Assembly (NCBI GenBank): GCA_024635465.1
Contig: JAGXIS010000074.1
Span: 1 to 9,268, forward strand
DNA: 9,268 nucleotides
From: Bacteroidota bacterium
Lineage (GTDB): Bacteria > Bacteroidota > Rhodothermia > Balneolales > Balneolaceae
Direction of reading: 5' to 3'
The translations under genes and the position numbers were made by a program. Positions 1 to 6,265 of this stretch are shown one piece after another; within the stretch, counting starts at the first letter, position 1; every line of letters starts with the position of its first letter. The notes below the pieces were generated by a model. It did no database searches. It was not told the DNA's origin and worked only from the letters and a program-made list of their open reading frames with translations.

Positions 1-1594
1 CATTAGAGGCAGAGAAGATCTTTCTAAAACGAAAACACGGTTTCCAAAGAAGACAACACTTTACTCAATTTTCAGTTCATCGGTTAATAAACAGATACCC
101 ATCAGGGATACTGTAGAATCTGACTACCCTCAATTCACCGGTCATATTGATGAAATAACCGCTATTTATGAGAAATATCGAGAGTACAAGGAGAAAAATT
201 ATGTAATGGATTTTGATGATCTGCTTTTAAAAACGATCCAACTTTTTCAAGAAAACAGTGATGTATTAGAGCAAATATCATCGAATCATCATCATGTGTT
301 GGTTGATGAGTATCAAGACACAAATTCACTGCAGGCTGAATTAACCCGCTATTTCTCCTCATATCATAAGAATGTTATGGCTGTTGGGGATGATGCTCAG
401 AGTATCTACTCCTTCAGAGGCGCAGATCATAAAAATATGATGCGGTTCCCGGAACTCTATCCCGGTACCGAATTGATTAAACTGGAAGAAAATTATCGAT
501 CCACGCAACGAATTTTAGATGTAGCAAATTCTGTGCTTGAGCAGGCGAAGGAGAAGTTTGAAAAAAAACTGTTTACAAAAAGAGAAGAAGGTGATTATCC
601 CGGTTTGGTAAAATCCGCAAATATGAATGACCAGAGTCGATTCATAACTCAGATGATCTTAAACCTTAGAGAACAAGGGTATGAGTTAAATGATATTGCC
701 GTACTGTTTAGAAATGGTCGGGATTCTTTTGACTTGGAAGTCATGTTAAATAGAAAAAACATTCCCTATATAAAATATGGTGGATTAAAATTCACGGAAG
801 CGGCACATATCAAAGATGTTTTGGCACATTTACGTGTTCTTATTAATCCAAAGGATTCTATTTCATGGAATCGTGTATTAATGTTAATAGAGGGTATTGG
901 GCCTAAAACTGCTGATGACCTATATAATTGGGCACAAGGTGGCGGTAATCCCCTTAGACCCGATAAGGCACCCAATACAAGTGATCGTTATATTTTGCAG
1001 CTTCGAGCTCTTGGTGAGCTATTTAAAAGACTTAATGACTTGCATGGATCTATTACAGAGCAGCTACAAGCAGTTGTTGACTACTACTCTCATTTTTGTA
1101 AGAAACGATTTGATGATTACCCAAAAAGAATGAAAGATTTGGAGGCATTTGTGGATATTTCAGGCACCTATCAGTCACTTGAATCGATGGTTGAAGAGAT
1201 TGCACTCGATCCTATTGAATCGACTGCCATAGATACAGAGTCAACAAAAAAAGAGGAGTCACCACTCATTTTAAGTACAATCCATTCCTCAAAAGGATTG
1301 GAATGGAACGTTGTTTTTCTAATTCAGTGTCTGGATGGGATTATTCCATCGGGGTATGCAATTGATGATCCGGAACAGATCGATGAAGAAATTCGATTAC
1401 TTTACGTCGCAGTAACACGAGCCAAAGACTCTCTATTTCTTACTTATCCGGCTCTCTTTCAAAGCCGATATGGAGACTATTTTTCCAATCCGTCCAGATT
1501 TTTAGGGCAAATTCCGGAGAATGAGATGGAGCCATGGTTACTTGTCGAGGAAACCAATCAGGATTCTTTGCCTCCTAAAGAAATCGATAGTTAA
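1..1594 (+). CDS. UvrD/PcrA/Rep-family ATP-dependent DNA helicase, 5' end outside window
   Basis: This is a superfamily 1A 3'-5' DNA helicase of the kind that unwinds DNA in repair and replication restart. The reading frame is open from base 2, so the gene starts upstream of the window; the methionine at 206 lies inside the conserved stretch YVMDFDDLL and is not the start. Visible motifs in order: motif II DEYQDT (305-322), motif III VGDDAQSIYSFRGA (from 386), motif IV LEENYRST (from 482), motif V TIHSSKGLEW (1277-1306) and motif VI LLYVAVTRAKD (1397-1429). Walker A (motif I) must lie in the missing part. About 530 codons are visible. The protein ends about 55 residues after motif VI, so the long C-terminal tail of Bacillus-type PcrA is reduced or absent. 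It converges on the next gene with a 19-nt gap. The family is certain; the choice between UvrD, PcrA and Rep is not. Confidence 0.95.
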   Translation, partial: IRGREDLSKTKTRFPKKTTLYSIFSSSVNKQIPIRDTVESDYPQFTGHIDEITAIYEKYREYKEKNYVMDFDDLLLKTIQLFQENSDVLEQISSNHHHVLVDEYQDTNSLQAELTRYFSSYHKNVMAVGDDAQSIYSFRGADHKNMMRFPELYPGTELIKLEENYRSTQRILDVANSVLEQAKEKFEKKLFTKREEGDYPGLVKSANMNDQSRFITQMILNLREQGYELNDIAVLFRNGRDSFDLEVMLNRKNIPYIKYGGLKFTEAAHIKDVLAHLRVLINPKDSISWNRVLMLIEGIGPKTADDLYNWAQGGGNPLRPDKAPNTSDRYILQLRALGELFKRLNDLHGSITEQLQAVVDYYSHFCKKRFDDYPKRMKDLEAFVDISGTYQSLESMVEEIALDPIESTAIDTESTKKEESPLILSTIHSSKGLEWNVVFLIQCLDGIIPSGYAIDDPEQIDEEIRLLYVAVTRAKDSLFLTYPALFQSRYGDYFSNPSRFLGQIPENEMEPWLLVEETNQDSLPPKEIDS

Positions 1595-1613
1595 CATCTC
1601 AAAACCACCTCAA

Positions 1614-1847
1614 TTATAGTCTTTTTAATTCTTTTTTCTGTTTGATCATATCTGCAATCAGCCATAATACGGGATAGAAGGGGATAAAGATGGCTAACGA
1701 AAAAAAGATTAACTGCTTGTGTATGGGGCGTTCTCTAGTACAGATTCCAGCAACTCCTGCCATCCAAAAAACAAAAAAGACAAAGGATAAAAATGCTACA
1801 ATTAAGGAGCCACCAAAACCGAAATAGTTATGTAGTGTTCGTAGCAT
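1614..1847 (-). CDS. small two-helix membrane protein, function unknown
   Basis: I do not recognise this 77-residue protein. It has two clear hydrophobic segments, roughly residues 14-36 and 46-67, joined by a short polar turn (CTRERPIHKQ), and it ends in a very basic tail (KQKKELKRL). The second helix contains FYPVLWLIAD, which faintly recalls the small PLDc_N-type two-helix membrane domain, but this is only a resemblance. The positive-inside rule suggests that the C-terminal tail is cytoplasmic. The gene fills the space between the helicase (convergent, 19 nt away) and der (divergent), and no better frame covers this stretch. There is no Shine-Dalgarno before the ATG; the leader is A/T-rich, like its neighbours. 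It is probably real, with no functional assignment. Confidence 0.6.
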   Translation of the reverse strand: MLRTLHNYFGFGGSLIVAFLSFVFFVFWMAGVAGICTRERPIHKQLIFFSLAIFIPFYPVLWLIADMIKQKKELKRL

Positions 1848-1884
1848 AGATTTCTATAAAAATTCTTAACTTGTGAGTTCTTCT

Positions 1885-1913
1885 TTGACTCTAATTGAAA
1901 AGGTTAAGATAAT
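1885..1913 (+). promoter_or_regulatory. candidate sigma70-type promoter for der
   Basis: TTGACT (1885-1890) and GATAAT (1908-1913) are separated by exactly 17 nt, and each hexamer matches the E. coli-type consensus at five of six positions. Transcription would start near 1920 and give a leader of about 98 nt before der. It is the best promoter-like match I found in the window. Caution: many Bacteroidota use a different sigma consensus (TTTG and TAnnTTTG), so the match has weight only if this lineage uses the classical form. Confidence 0.5.
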
Positions 1914-1941
1914 CTCATTTTCACAAAGTTAAGCAGGTAAC

Positions 1942-1977
1942 GGATGAATAAGAAACTAAATTCCATCTTATTCATCC
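1942..1977 (+). repeat. perfect 12-bp inverted repeat (stem-loop) in the der leader
   Basis: GGATGAATAAGA (1942-1953) is the exact reverse complement of TCTTATTCATCC (1966-1977), with a 12-nt loop. It lies about 20 nt downstream of the predicted der transcription start and 40 nt before the der ATG. No T-tract follows it on either strand, so it is not an ordinary intrinsic terminator. An ATG inside the left arm (1944) opens a 14-codon frame, MNKKLNSILFIPLH, ending at 1988, with AGG six nt upstream. The structure could be an RNA regulatory element or a protein-binding site. Its function is unknown. Confidence 0.7.
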
Positions 1978-2017
1978 CATTACATTGAAATTAATAATTA
2001 TCATTTAAAAAGTTAAG

Positions 2018-3328
2018 ATGTCAGCAACTGTTTCCATTGTTGGAAGGCCAAATGTAGGAAAATCAACCTTGTTTAATAGATTGATTGGCCGTAGGAAAGC
2101 AATCGTTCATGATGAAACCGGTGTAACCCGTGACCGCCATTATGGAGAAAGTTATTGGAATGGCAGAAATTTCTCTGTTATAGATACAGGTGGGTATCTA
2201 CCGGATGAGGAAGACGTCATAACGGTGGGTATACGGGAGCAAGTACATTTAGCGATTGATGAATCCGATGTTATTCTTTTTGTAGTAGATACAGAAACCG
2301 GTATAACGACATTGGATCGATCTGTTGCTCAAATATTAAGAAAACAAGATAAACCGGTCTTGTTAGTCGTGAATAAGTGTGATAATGAAGAGAAGAGAAT
2401 GGACGGTGTTGAATTTTATGGTCTAGGATTTGATGAAATATATCCTGTTTCCTCTATAAGTGGAATTGGAACCGGAGATTTATTGGATGAAGTTGTAAAG
2501 TTCTTACCCGAAGAAGTAGAGGAACCGGAAGATTTAGGTTACCCAAAAATTGCATTTGTAGGACGCCCAAACGTTGGAAAAAGCAGTTTAATGAATGCAC
2601 TTTTGAAAGATGATAGATGTATTGTTACAGATATTCCGGGTACTACCAGGGATGCTATAAATAGTCTTTTAGATTACAAAGGAGAGACCTTTGTTCTTGT
2701 TGATACGGCAGGATTGAGAAAAAAGGCGAAGGTAAAAGAGAATATTGAATTTTACAGTACTGTCCGTACAGATCGATCTATAAAGGAAGCCGATGTAGTT
2801 GTTCTACTTTTAGATGCAATGCAGGGGTTTGATGAGCAGGATAAAAGAATCTTACGCGAAGCAGAAAAGTTTAATAAAGGAATCGTTATCGCATTAAATA
2901 AGTGGGATATTGTTCCGGAAAAGGATACTAATCTCTTAAAAGAATTTCAGGAGTATATTCACGGGAAAGTAAAAACCCTGGATTATGTTCCTATTATTTC
3001 AATCTCTGCACTTACGGGGCAACGTATCGATAAGGTTCTGGATACATCTAAGGCTGTGATAGAAGAGAGGAAAAAAAAGATACCTACCCCGGAACTCAAC
3101 AATTTTATATCCAAATTATTGAAGGAGAGACAGTTACCGGTAAAAAGAGGGAAACAGTTAAAAATTCAATATGCGGTACAGGTTAAAGCAAATCCACCTG
3201 TGTTTAAGTTCTTTATGAATAATCCCGAAGAACTTCCCCCTAATTACAGAAGATTCATAGAGAATAATTTAAGAGAAAGTTTCGGTTTTGAAGGCGTACC
3301 TATTACAATGGTTTTTAGACAAAAATAG
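2018..3328 (+). CDS. der: ribosome biogenesis GTPase Der (EngA)
   Basis: Der is an essential GTPase with two tandem G domains that binds the 50S subunit and supports its late assembly. The 436 residues match the usual family length. First G domain: G1 GRPNVGKST (9-17), G2 threonine in VTRDR (36-40), G3 DTGG (56-59), G4 NKCD (119-122). An acidic linker (EEVEEPED, 165-172) leads to the second G domain: G1 GRPNVGKSS (182-190), G2 region PGTTRD (207-212), G3 DTAGL (229-233), G4 NKWD (294-297). The remaining ~90 residues form the KH-like RNA-binding domain, ending with the typical GFEGVPITMVFRQK. The start is secure because MSATVSIVGRPNVGKS is the normal Der beginning. No Shine-Dalgarno is present (the leader reads AAAAAGTTAAG). 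The gene has its own probable promoter at 1885-1913 and a stem-loop in its leader. A 92-nt gap separates it from nuoI. Confidence 0.98.
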   Translation: MSATVSIVGRPNVGKSTLFNRLIGRRKAIVHDETGVTRDRHYGESYWNGRNFSVIDTGGYLPDEEDVITVGIREQVHLAIDESDVILFVVDTETGITTLDRSVAQILRKQDKPVLLVVNKCDNEEKRMDGVEFYGLGFDEIYPVSSISGIGTGDLLDEVVKFLPEEVEEPEDLGYPKIAFVGRPNVGKSSLMNALLKDDRCIVTDIPGTTRDAINSLLDYKGETFVLVDTAGLRKKAKVKENIEFYSTVRTDRSIKEADVVVLLLDAMQGFDEQDKRILREAEKFNKGIVIALNKWDIVPEKDTNLLKEFQEYIHGKVKTLDYVPIISISALTGQRIDKVLDTSKAVIEERKKKIPTPELNNFISKLLKERQLPVKRGKQLKIQYAVQVKANPPVFKFFMNNPEELPPNYRRFIENNLRESFGFEGVPITMVFRQK

Positions 3329-3420
3329 TAGTGAAATTTAACCACATTCTTTTGAAGAGATCGTTTGAAAGGTTATTTTAGACACAGAATCTATCATAGA
3401 AGTTTAATTATTATTTAAGC

Positions 3421-4110
3421 ATGCAAAAGAATCTTGAAACACCGGCGGCACACTCTATAAATAAAGATTATTCACGTGAGCGTAAATTTTCGTTCATGGA
3501 AAATCTCTATTTACCGGAAATTTTTAAAGGTCTCCTTTATACGTTTAAACAGATGTTTGCCCCAACATTTACCATGAATTATCCTGAAGAGAAGTGGGTT
3601 CCACCTGCAATATTTCGTGGCAGACCGGTACTTGTTGAAGATGAAGGCCAGGCACGATGCGTCTCTTGTGGTTTATGTGCAAGAGCTTGTCCACCCTTGG
3701 CAATCAGTATGCAAGCAAGTGAAAATGAGGATCCCAAAGAGAGATATCCGGAAAAATTTGAGATAAATATGCTACGATGTATTTATTGTGGATTTTGTGA
3801 AGAAGTATGTCCGGAAGAAGCGATTGTAATGAGCCAGGATTATGATATCGTATTCGAATCAAGAGAAGATGCTGTATATGATAAACAACGCCTTCTAGTC
3901 CCTAAAGAAGATTTAACGGATCGGTTGACCTACCTTAGAAAGTACAGAAATAATCAATTTGGTCAGTTTTGGGATTTTCAGGAGGAAAATAATATTCATT
4001 CAGTCCGAGATCGTGATAGTGACTGGAACACCGGTTTATCACTCGTTGATCTTTTAGAACAACAGAAAAAAAATGATGCTTCCAAAGCATCCAATAACTG
4101 GTCTGTTTAG
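3421..4110 (+). CDS. nuoI: NADH-quinone oxidoreductase subunit I (2x[4Fe-4S] ferredoxin-like, NuoI)
   Basis: NuoI carries the two tetranuclear iron-sulfur clusters (N6a/N6b) that pass electrons from the peripheral arm of complex I towards the last cluster before quinone. Two ferredoxin motifs are intact: C80, C83, C86, C90-P ([12 protein letters not shown]) and C120, C123, C126, C130-P ([12 protein letters not shown]). Before them, residues 26-60 ([16 protein letters not shown], then NYPEEKW) match the amphipathic N-terminal helix and entry of NuoI. After the second cluster there are about 100 residues, of which the last ~50 (from about YRNNQFGQF) look like a lineage-specific tail. M26 could also be the start, since about 25 polar residues precede the conserved part; I keep 3421 because the frame is open and its A/T-rich leader resembles the neighbours. 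No other complex I gene is adjacent, so the nuo genes are split in this genome. It is probably cotranscribed with the three genes that follow. Confidence 0.95.
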   Translation: MQKNLETPAAHSINKDYSRERKFSFMENLYLPEIFKGLLYTFKQMFAPTFTMNYPEEKWVPPAIFRGRPVLVEDEGQARCVSCGLCARACPPLAISMQASENEDPKERYPEKFEINMLRCIYCGFCEEVCPEEAIVMSQDYDIVFESREDAVYDKQRLLVPKEDLTDRLTYLRKYRNNQFGQFWDFQEENNIHSVRDRDSDWNTGLSLVDLLEQQKKNDASKASNNWSV

Positions 4111-4134
4111 TCATTATTTAAACTGCTCAAACCA

Positions 4135-4671
4135 ATGATAAATCAAGATCTTATTGATCGTTTGTTTGATGATGTTTCTTATCTGGAGGCAGAAGCTGAA
4201 GCTCTCAAATATTTGATTGACACAATTCCCTACGATGAAAAACCGCCGCAGGGTCAATCAATCAAAGACAAACTGCGACTGATCGATTTTGCTCAGCACC
4301 ACTATTTTAGACCCATTATTGAGAGAGTACTTTTTGAAAATCGAATCATAAAACTGTCTGATTTTAAACATTTTGAAGAATCATTTGCAGAATATGAAAA
4401 TGATGAGATGGATATACATAAGGTTCTCAATAAACTGATAAAACATCGAGTTGCCCTTCAAACAATCATTGAAAAAATTCATCCTATCGACTGGGAGAAA
4501 CCGTTAAGAGACGGAAATAGAGATGAAATTTCACTCTATTTATTTGTTCAAAATATGGTAACAACTGAGCGTTCTACACTGAAAGAGATTGCGGACTTAA
4601 TCCTTATTTATCAAAATGAAAAGCAGTACCAAAGAGAGATCAATAAGAAAATGTCACAAAGAGAACTTTAA
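4135..4671 (+). CDS. DinB-like four-helix-bundle protein
   Basis: This 178-residue, almost entirely helical soluble protein looks like a DinB/DUF664-type helical bundle. The order of features fits: PPQGQSIKDKLRLIDFAQHHYFRPIIERVL (in the position of the family's 'W-S-i-k-e-i-l-x-H-l-a-x-x-E' helix, about 37-66), a central helix with KHRVALQTIIEKIHPIDWEKPLRDG (position of 'R-x-x-x-l-x-x-L-x-x-x-d-W'), and a last long helix ending QNMVTTERSTLKEIADLI. DinB proteins with activity bind a metal through three histidines and serve as thiol-dependent transferases. Here only the HH near residue 55 is present and the last helix has ERSTLKE where H-x-x-x-H is expected, so metal binding is doubtful. The C-terminus is charged and coiled-coil-like. 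It starts 24 nt after nuoI and ends 12 nt before the membrane protein gene. The fold assignment is moderately sure and the function is unknown. Confidence 0.8.
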   Translation: MINQDLIDRLFDDVSYLEAEAEALKYLIDTIPYDEKPPQGQSIKDKLRLIDFAQHHYFRPIIERVLFENRIIKLSDFKHFEESFAEYENDEMDIHKVLNKLIKHRVALQTIIEKIHPIDWEKPLRDGNRDEISLYLFVQNMVTTERSTLKEIADLILIYQNEKQYQREINKKMSQREL

Positions 4672-4683
4672 AACCAATTTACA

Positions 4684-5289
4684 ATGTGGGGACAGTTAAT
4701 ACTTTTTATCACATCCGTATACTGTCTTTATTTGGTAATTAGTAAAGTAAGCTCCAAAAATAGTGATATAAAGTCGATTCTAATTATTTCAATATTAATT
4801 TGGATCATTAGTCAGTTTTTTAATTCAGGTGATGCCATTCAAATTGAGAATACAATAGCCGAATTGCTTCATATACTAAATATATCTTTAGTTTTAACCA
4901 TTCTATTGATAATAGTCAGGGGTTTAAGGCCTGCCATATTTAGATATCCATATTTTTTAGTCTATTCACCATTGCTCGTTCCGTTATTTTTTTTTCTGAT
5001 TATTGATACTTACCTGATTAAAACAATCATTTTCATGTCCACTCAAGGGATTGCTTTATTGGTATATTTATTGCTGCTAACCGAGGAGAATGCAGTTGCA
5101 CATAAAAGTGAATTTGGTATAATATCAGCTCTAGTGATTATTGCATCATATGTATCCTATTGGTTTTTGATTGATTTTCATCCTTTTATGGAAATGATTT
5201 GGCAGTTATTACTATCCGGTGGAATTCTGGTTTCCATTGTTACGTTTACAAGAAAAACAGAACATCAACAAAAGTTTATGATTGAATGA
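4684..5289 (+). CDS. seven-helix integral membrane protein, function unknown
   Basis: This 201-residue protein is nearly all membrane-embedded. Hydrophobic segments fall at about residues 4-19, 30-46, 61-78, 92-108, 112-132, 144-163 and 168-188, with a short positively charged C-terminal tail (RKTEHQQKF). No signal peptide, cysteine motif or catalytic motif stands out. The loop RGLRPAIFRYPYF between helices 3 and 4 is the most distinctive polar stretch. The seven-helix layout resembles stand-alone sensory membrane domains of the kind fused to histidine kinases, but nothing enzymatic is attached here. The stop codon overlaps the next gene's start in ATGA (5286-5289), so it should be translationally coupled to the peroxiredoxin. 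Membrane location is sure; the role is not known. Confidence 0.85.
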   Translation: MWGQLILFITSVYCLYLVISKVSSKNSDIKSILIISILIWIISQFFNSGDAIQIENTIAELLHILNISLVLTILLIIVRGLRPAIFRYPYFLVYSPLLVPLFFFLIIDTYLIKTIIFMSTQGIALLVYLLLLTEENAVAHKSEFGIISALVIIASYVSYWFLIDFHPFMEMIWQLLLSGGILVSIVTFTRKTEHQQKFMIE

Positions 5290-5741
5290 AAGTAGGGGAT
5301 AAGGCACCAAATTTTACTTTAAAAAATACCAAAAGAGAAGACATTTCACTGAAGAGTTTGGTTGAAAATGGAAAAGTTTTAATTCTCTTTTTTCCACTGG
5401 CTTATTCAAGTGTATGCACTGAAGAATTGTGCAGTACCAGAGACAATATGAAACTGTATAACTCATTGAATGCTAATGTAGTAGGTATCAGTGTTGATAG
5501 TTTTTATACATTAAGAGAGTTTAAGAAAAGCAATAATATTAATTTTACTCTTTTGAGTGATTTCAATAAGAATGTTTCTACTCAATTTGAAGCAATCTAC
5601 GATGACTTTTTCGGAATGAGAGGAGTAGCAAAGAGATCCGCTTTTGTAATAAACCAGGATTTAATAGTAGAATATTCAGAAGTACTTGATGAGGCAGGTA
5701 AACAACCGGATTTTAAAAAGATTCAAGAGGCCTTGAAATAA
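5286..5741 (+). CDS. peroxiredoxin of the PrxQ/Bcp-AhpE type
   Basis: This is a thiol peroxidase that reduces hydrogen peroxide or organic peroxides. The 151 residues cover one thioredoxin-fold AhpC/TSA domain. The active site reads P37-LAY-S41-SV-C44-TEEL-C49. C44 is the peroxidatic cysteine. C49, five residues later, sits where PrxQ/Bcp enzymes carry a resolving cysteine on the same helix, giving an atypical 2-Cys mechanism. The usual threonine of the PxxxTxxC motif is serine (S41), an accepted variant. R117 in GVAKRSAFVI is the conserved arginine that orients the peroxide. The FFPLA and LLSDF segments also resemble mycobacterial-type AhpE. No signal peptide is present, so it is cytoplasmic. 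It overlaps the preceding membrane protein gene by 4 nt and is the last gene of the nuoI operon. The reductant is probably thioredoxin, by family inference. Confidence 0.95.
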   Translation: MKVGDKAPNFTLKNTKREDISLKSLVENGKVLILFFPLAYSSVCTEELCSTRDNMKLYNSLNANVVGISVDSFYTLREFKKSNNINFTLLSDFNKNVSTQFEAIYDDFFGMRGVAKRSAFVINQDLIVEYSEVLDEAGKQPDFKKIQEALK

Positions 5742-5800
5742 GAAAGTTAACAGAGTACCGGAACTATTTTTGTTCAATAGCATCAACCTAAATAGAAGAA

Positions 5801-5838
5801 GAAGATTATAGTTGTGTATGAAGATTATAGTTGTGTAT
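5801..5838. repeat. 19-bp perfect tandem duplication
   Basis: GAAGATTATAGTTGTGTAT occurs twice head-to-tail with no mismatch (5801-5819 and 5820-5838). A short GAA-rich run (about 5794-5800) precedes it and may mark slippage. It is noncoding, lying between the convergent peroxiredoxin and DUF952 genes. The end of the second copy joins the following bases to make TATAAT (5836-5841), with TTGTGT 18 nt upstream in the first copy. A weak plus-strand promoter created by the duplication is therefore possible but unproven. Confidence 0.9.
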
Positions 5839-5859
5839 AATGAATCATATTAACTTTAC

Positions 5860-5894
5860 ATAATATATATTATACGACATATAGTATATATTAT
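5860..5894. repeat. 15-bp AT-only hairpin between convergent genes (possible bidirectional terminator)
   Basis: Bases 5860-5874 pair with 5880-5894 around a 5-nt loop (CGACA): fourteen Watson-Crick pairs and one G-T (G-U in RNA). The arms contain only A and T apart from the single G at 5884. The left arm also lies within a 14-bp palindrome of its own (ATAATATATATTAT, 5860-5873). It lies 23 nt beyond the DUF952 stop codon and about 120 nt beyond the peroxiredoxin stop, where a shared terminator is expected. It lacks a GC-rich stem and a clean U-tract, so terminator function is only an inference. Confidence 0.6.
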
Positions 5895-5917
5895 AAATTG
5901 TTAATCAAATAGATATA

Positions 5918-6265
5918 CTAGCTGCTGAATACAGTTAGATCAAATTGACCCTCTTTTCCACAATCAATTCGGATCTTATCAAGTATTGCCTCACTTCGAA
6001 TCTCATTATCAATATGTATTAACTCCTGGTCTTCACTAACTACCGGTTTGTGAGCCAATCGGGCAATGTCTATGACCAATATGAATAAATTTTTCCGACC
6101 CTTAAAATGTTGATTCAAATATTCGTTTAAATAATTAATTCTAACGCACTCAATGCCAGACCCATTCTCAGAATCTTCATCCGTTTTTAGACTGTAACTT
6201 CCATCCTGAAAACACTCTCGCCATTTTCTTTTTGAAACAATATGAAATATTAACTGACTACTCAT
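5918..6265 (-). CDS. DUF952 family protein
   Basis: This small soluble protein of 115 residues fits DUF952 by its opening LIFHIVSKRKW (5-15), the GSYSL segment, the central LFILVIDIARL strand and a late HIDNEI. The family has no established biochemical role. Several positions that are conserved in typical members look altered: GSGIECVR stands where G-F-I-H-C-S is usual, and HIDNEIRSEAI where a P-H-x-Y-G-x-l motif is usual, so it is a divergent member. Its ATG overlaps the end of the upstream AstE/AspA-like gene by 8 nt (ATGAGTAG, 6265-6258), so it should be translated by coupling. That makes it the last gene of the RimB-RimK-AspA operon and suggests, without proving it, a part in the same process. 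Family assignment is fairly sure; function is unknown. Confidence 0.88.
   Translation of the reverse strand: MSSQLIFHIVSKRKWRECFQDGSYSLKTDEDSENGSGIECVRINYLNEYLNQHFKGRKNLFILVIDIARLAHKPVVSEDQELIHIDNEIRSEAILDKIRIDCGKEGQFDLTVFSS

Noticed and set aside
206..208. ATG at 206 as the start of the helicase gene
   Set aside because: The frame is open upstream to base 2, the codons before it read as normal helicase sequence (EKYREYKEKNYV before MDFDDLL), and Walker A would be missing if the gene began here.
162..362. Minus-strand frame of 66 codons opposite the helicase
   Set aside because: It is antisense to the conserved DEYQDT region and is best explained as a shadow of that coding sequence.
766..1133. 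Two overlapping small open frames (766-975 minus, 897-1133 plus) inside the helicase gene
   Set aside because: They lie wholly within a well-conserved helicase coding region and show no recognisable protein features.
1942..1977. Stem-loop before der as a rho-independent terminator
   Set aside because: No run of T follows the stem on either strand, and it lies between the promoter and der.
3329..3420. Promoter for the nuoI cluster in the der-nuoI gap
   Set aside because: The best pair, TTGAAG (3352-3357) and TATTTT (3374-3379) with a 16-nt spacer, is too weak to call in AT-rich DNA.
5801..5838. CRISPR-like repeat
   Set aside because: The two copies are directly adjacent with no spacer, there are only two, and no cas gene is present.
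5818..5853. Short frame MKIIVVYNESY starting at 5818
   Set aside because: It has only 11 codons and is made mostly from the tandem repeat; no ribosome-binding signal or continuation in another frame supports a gene or remnant.
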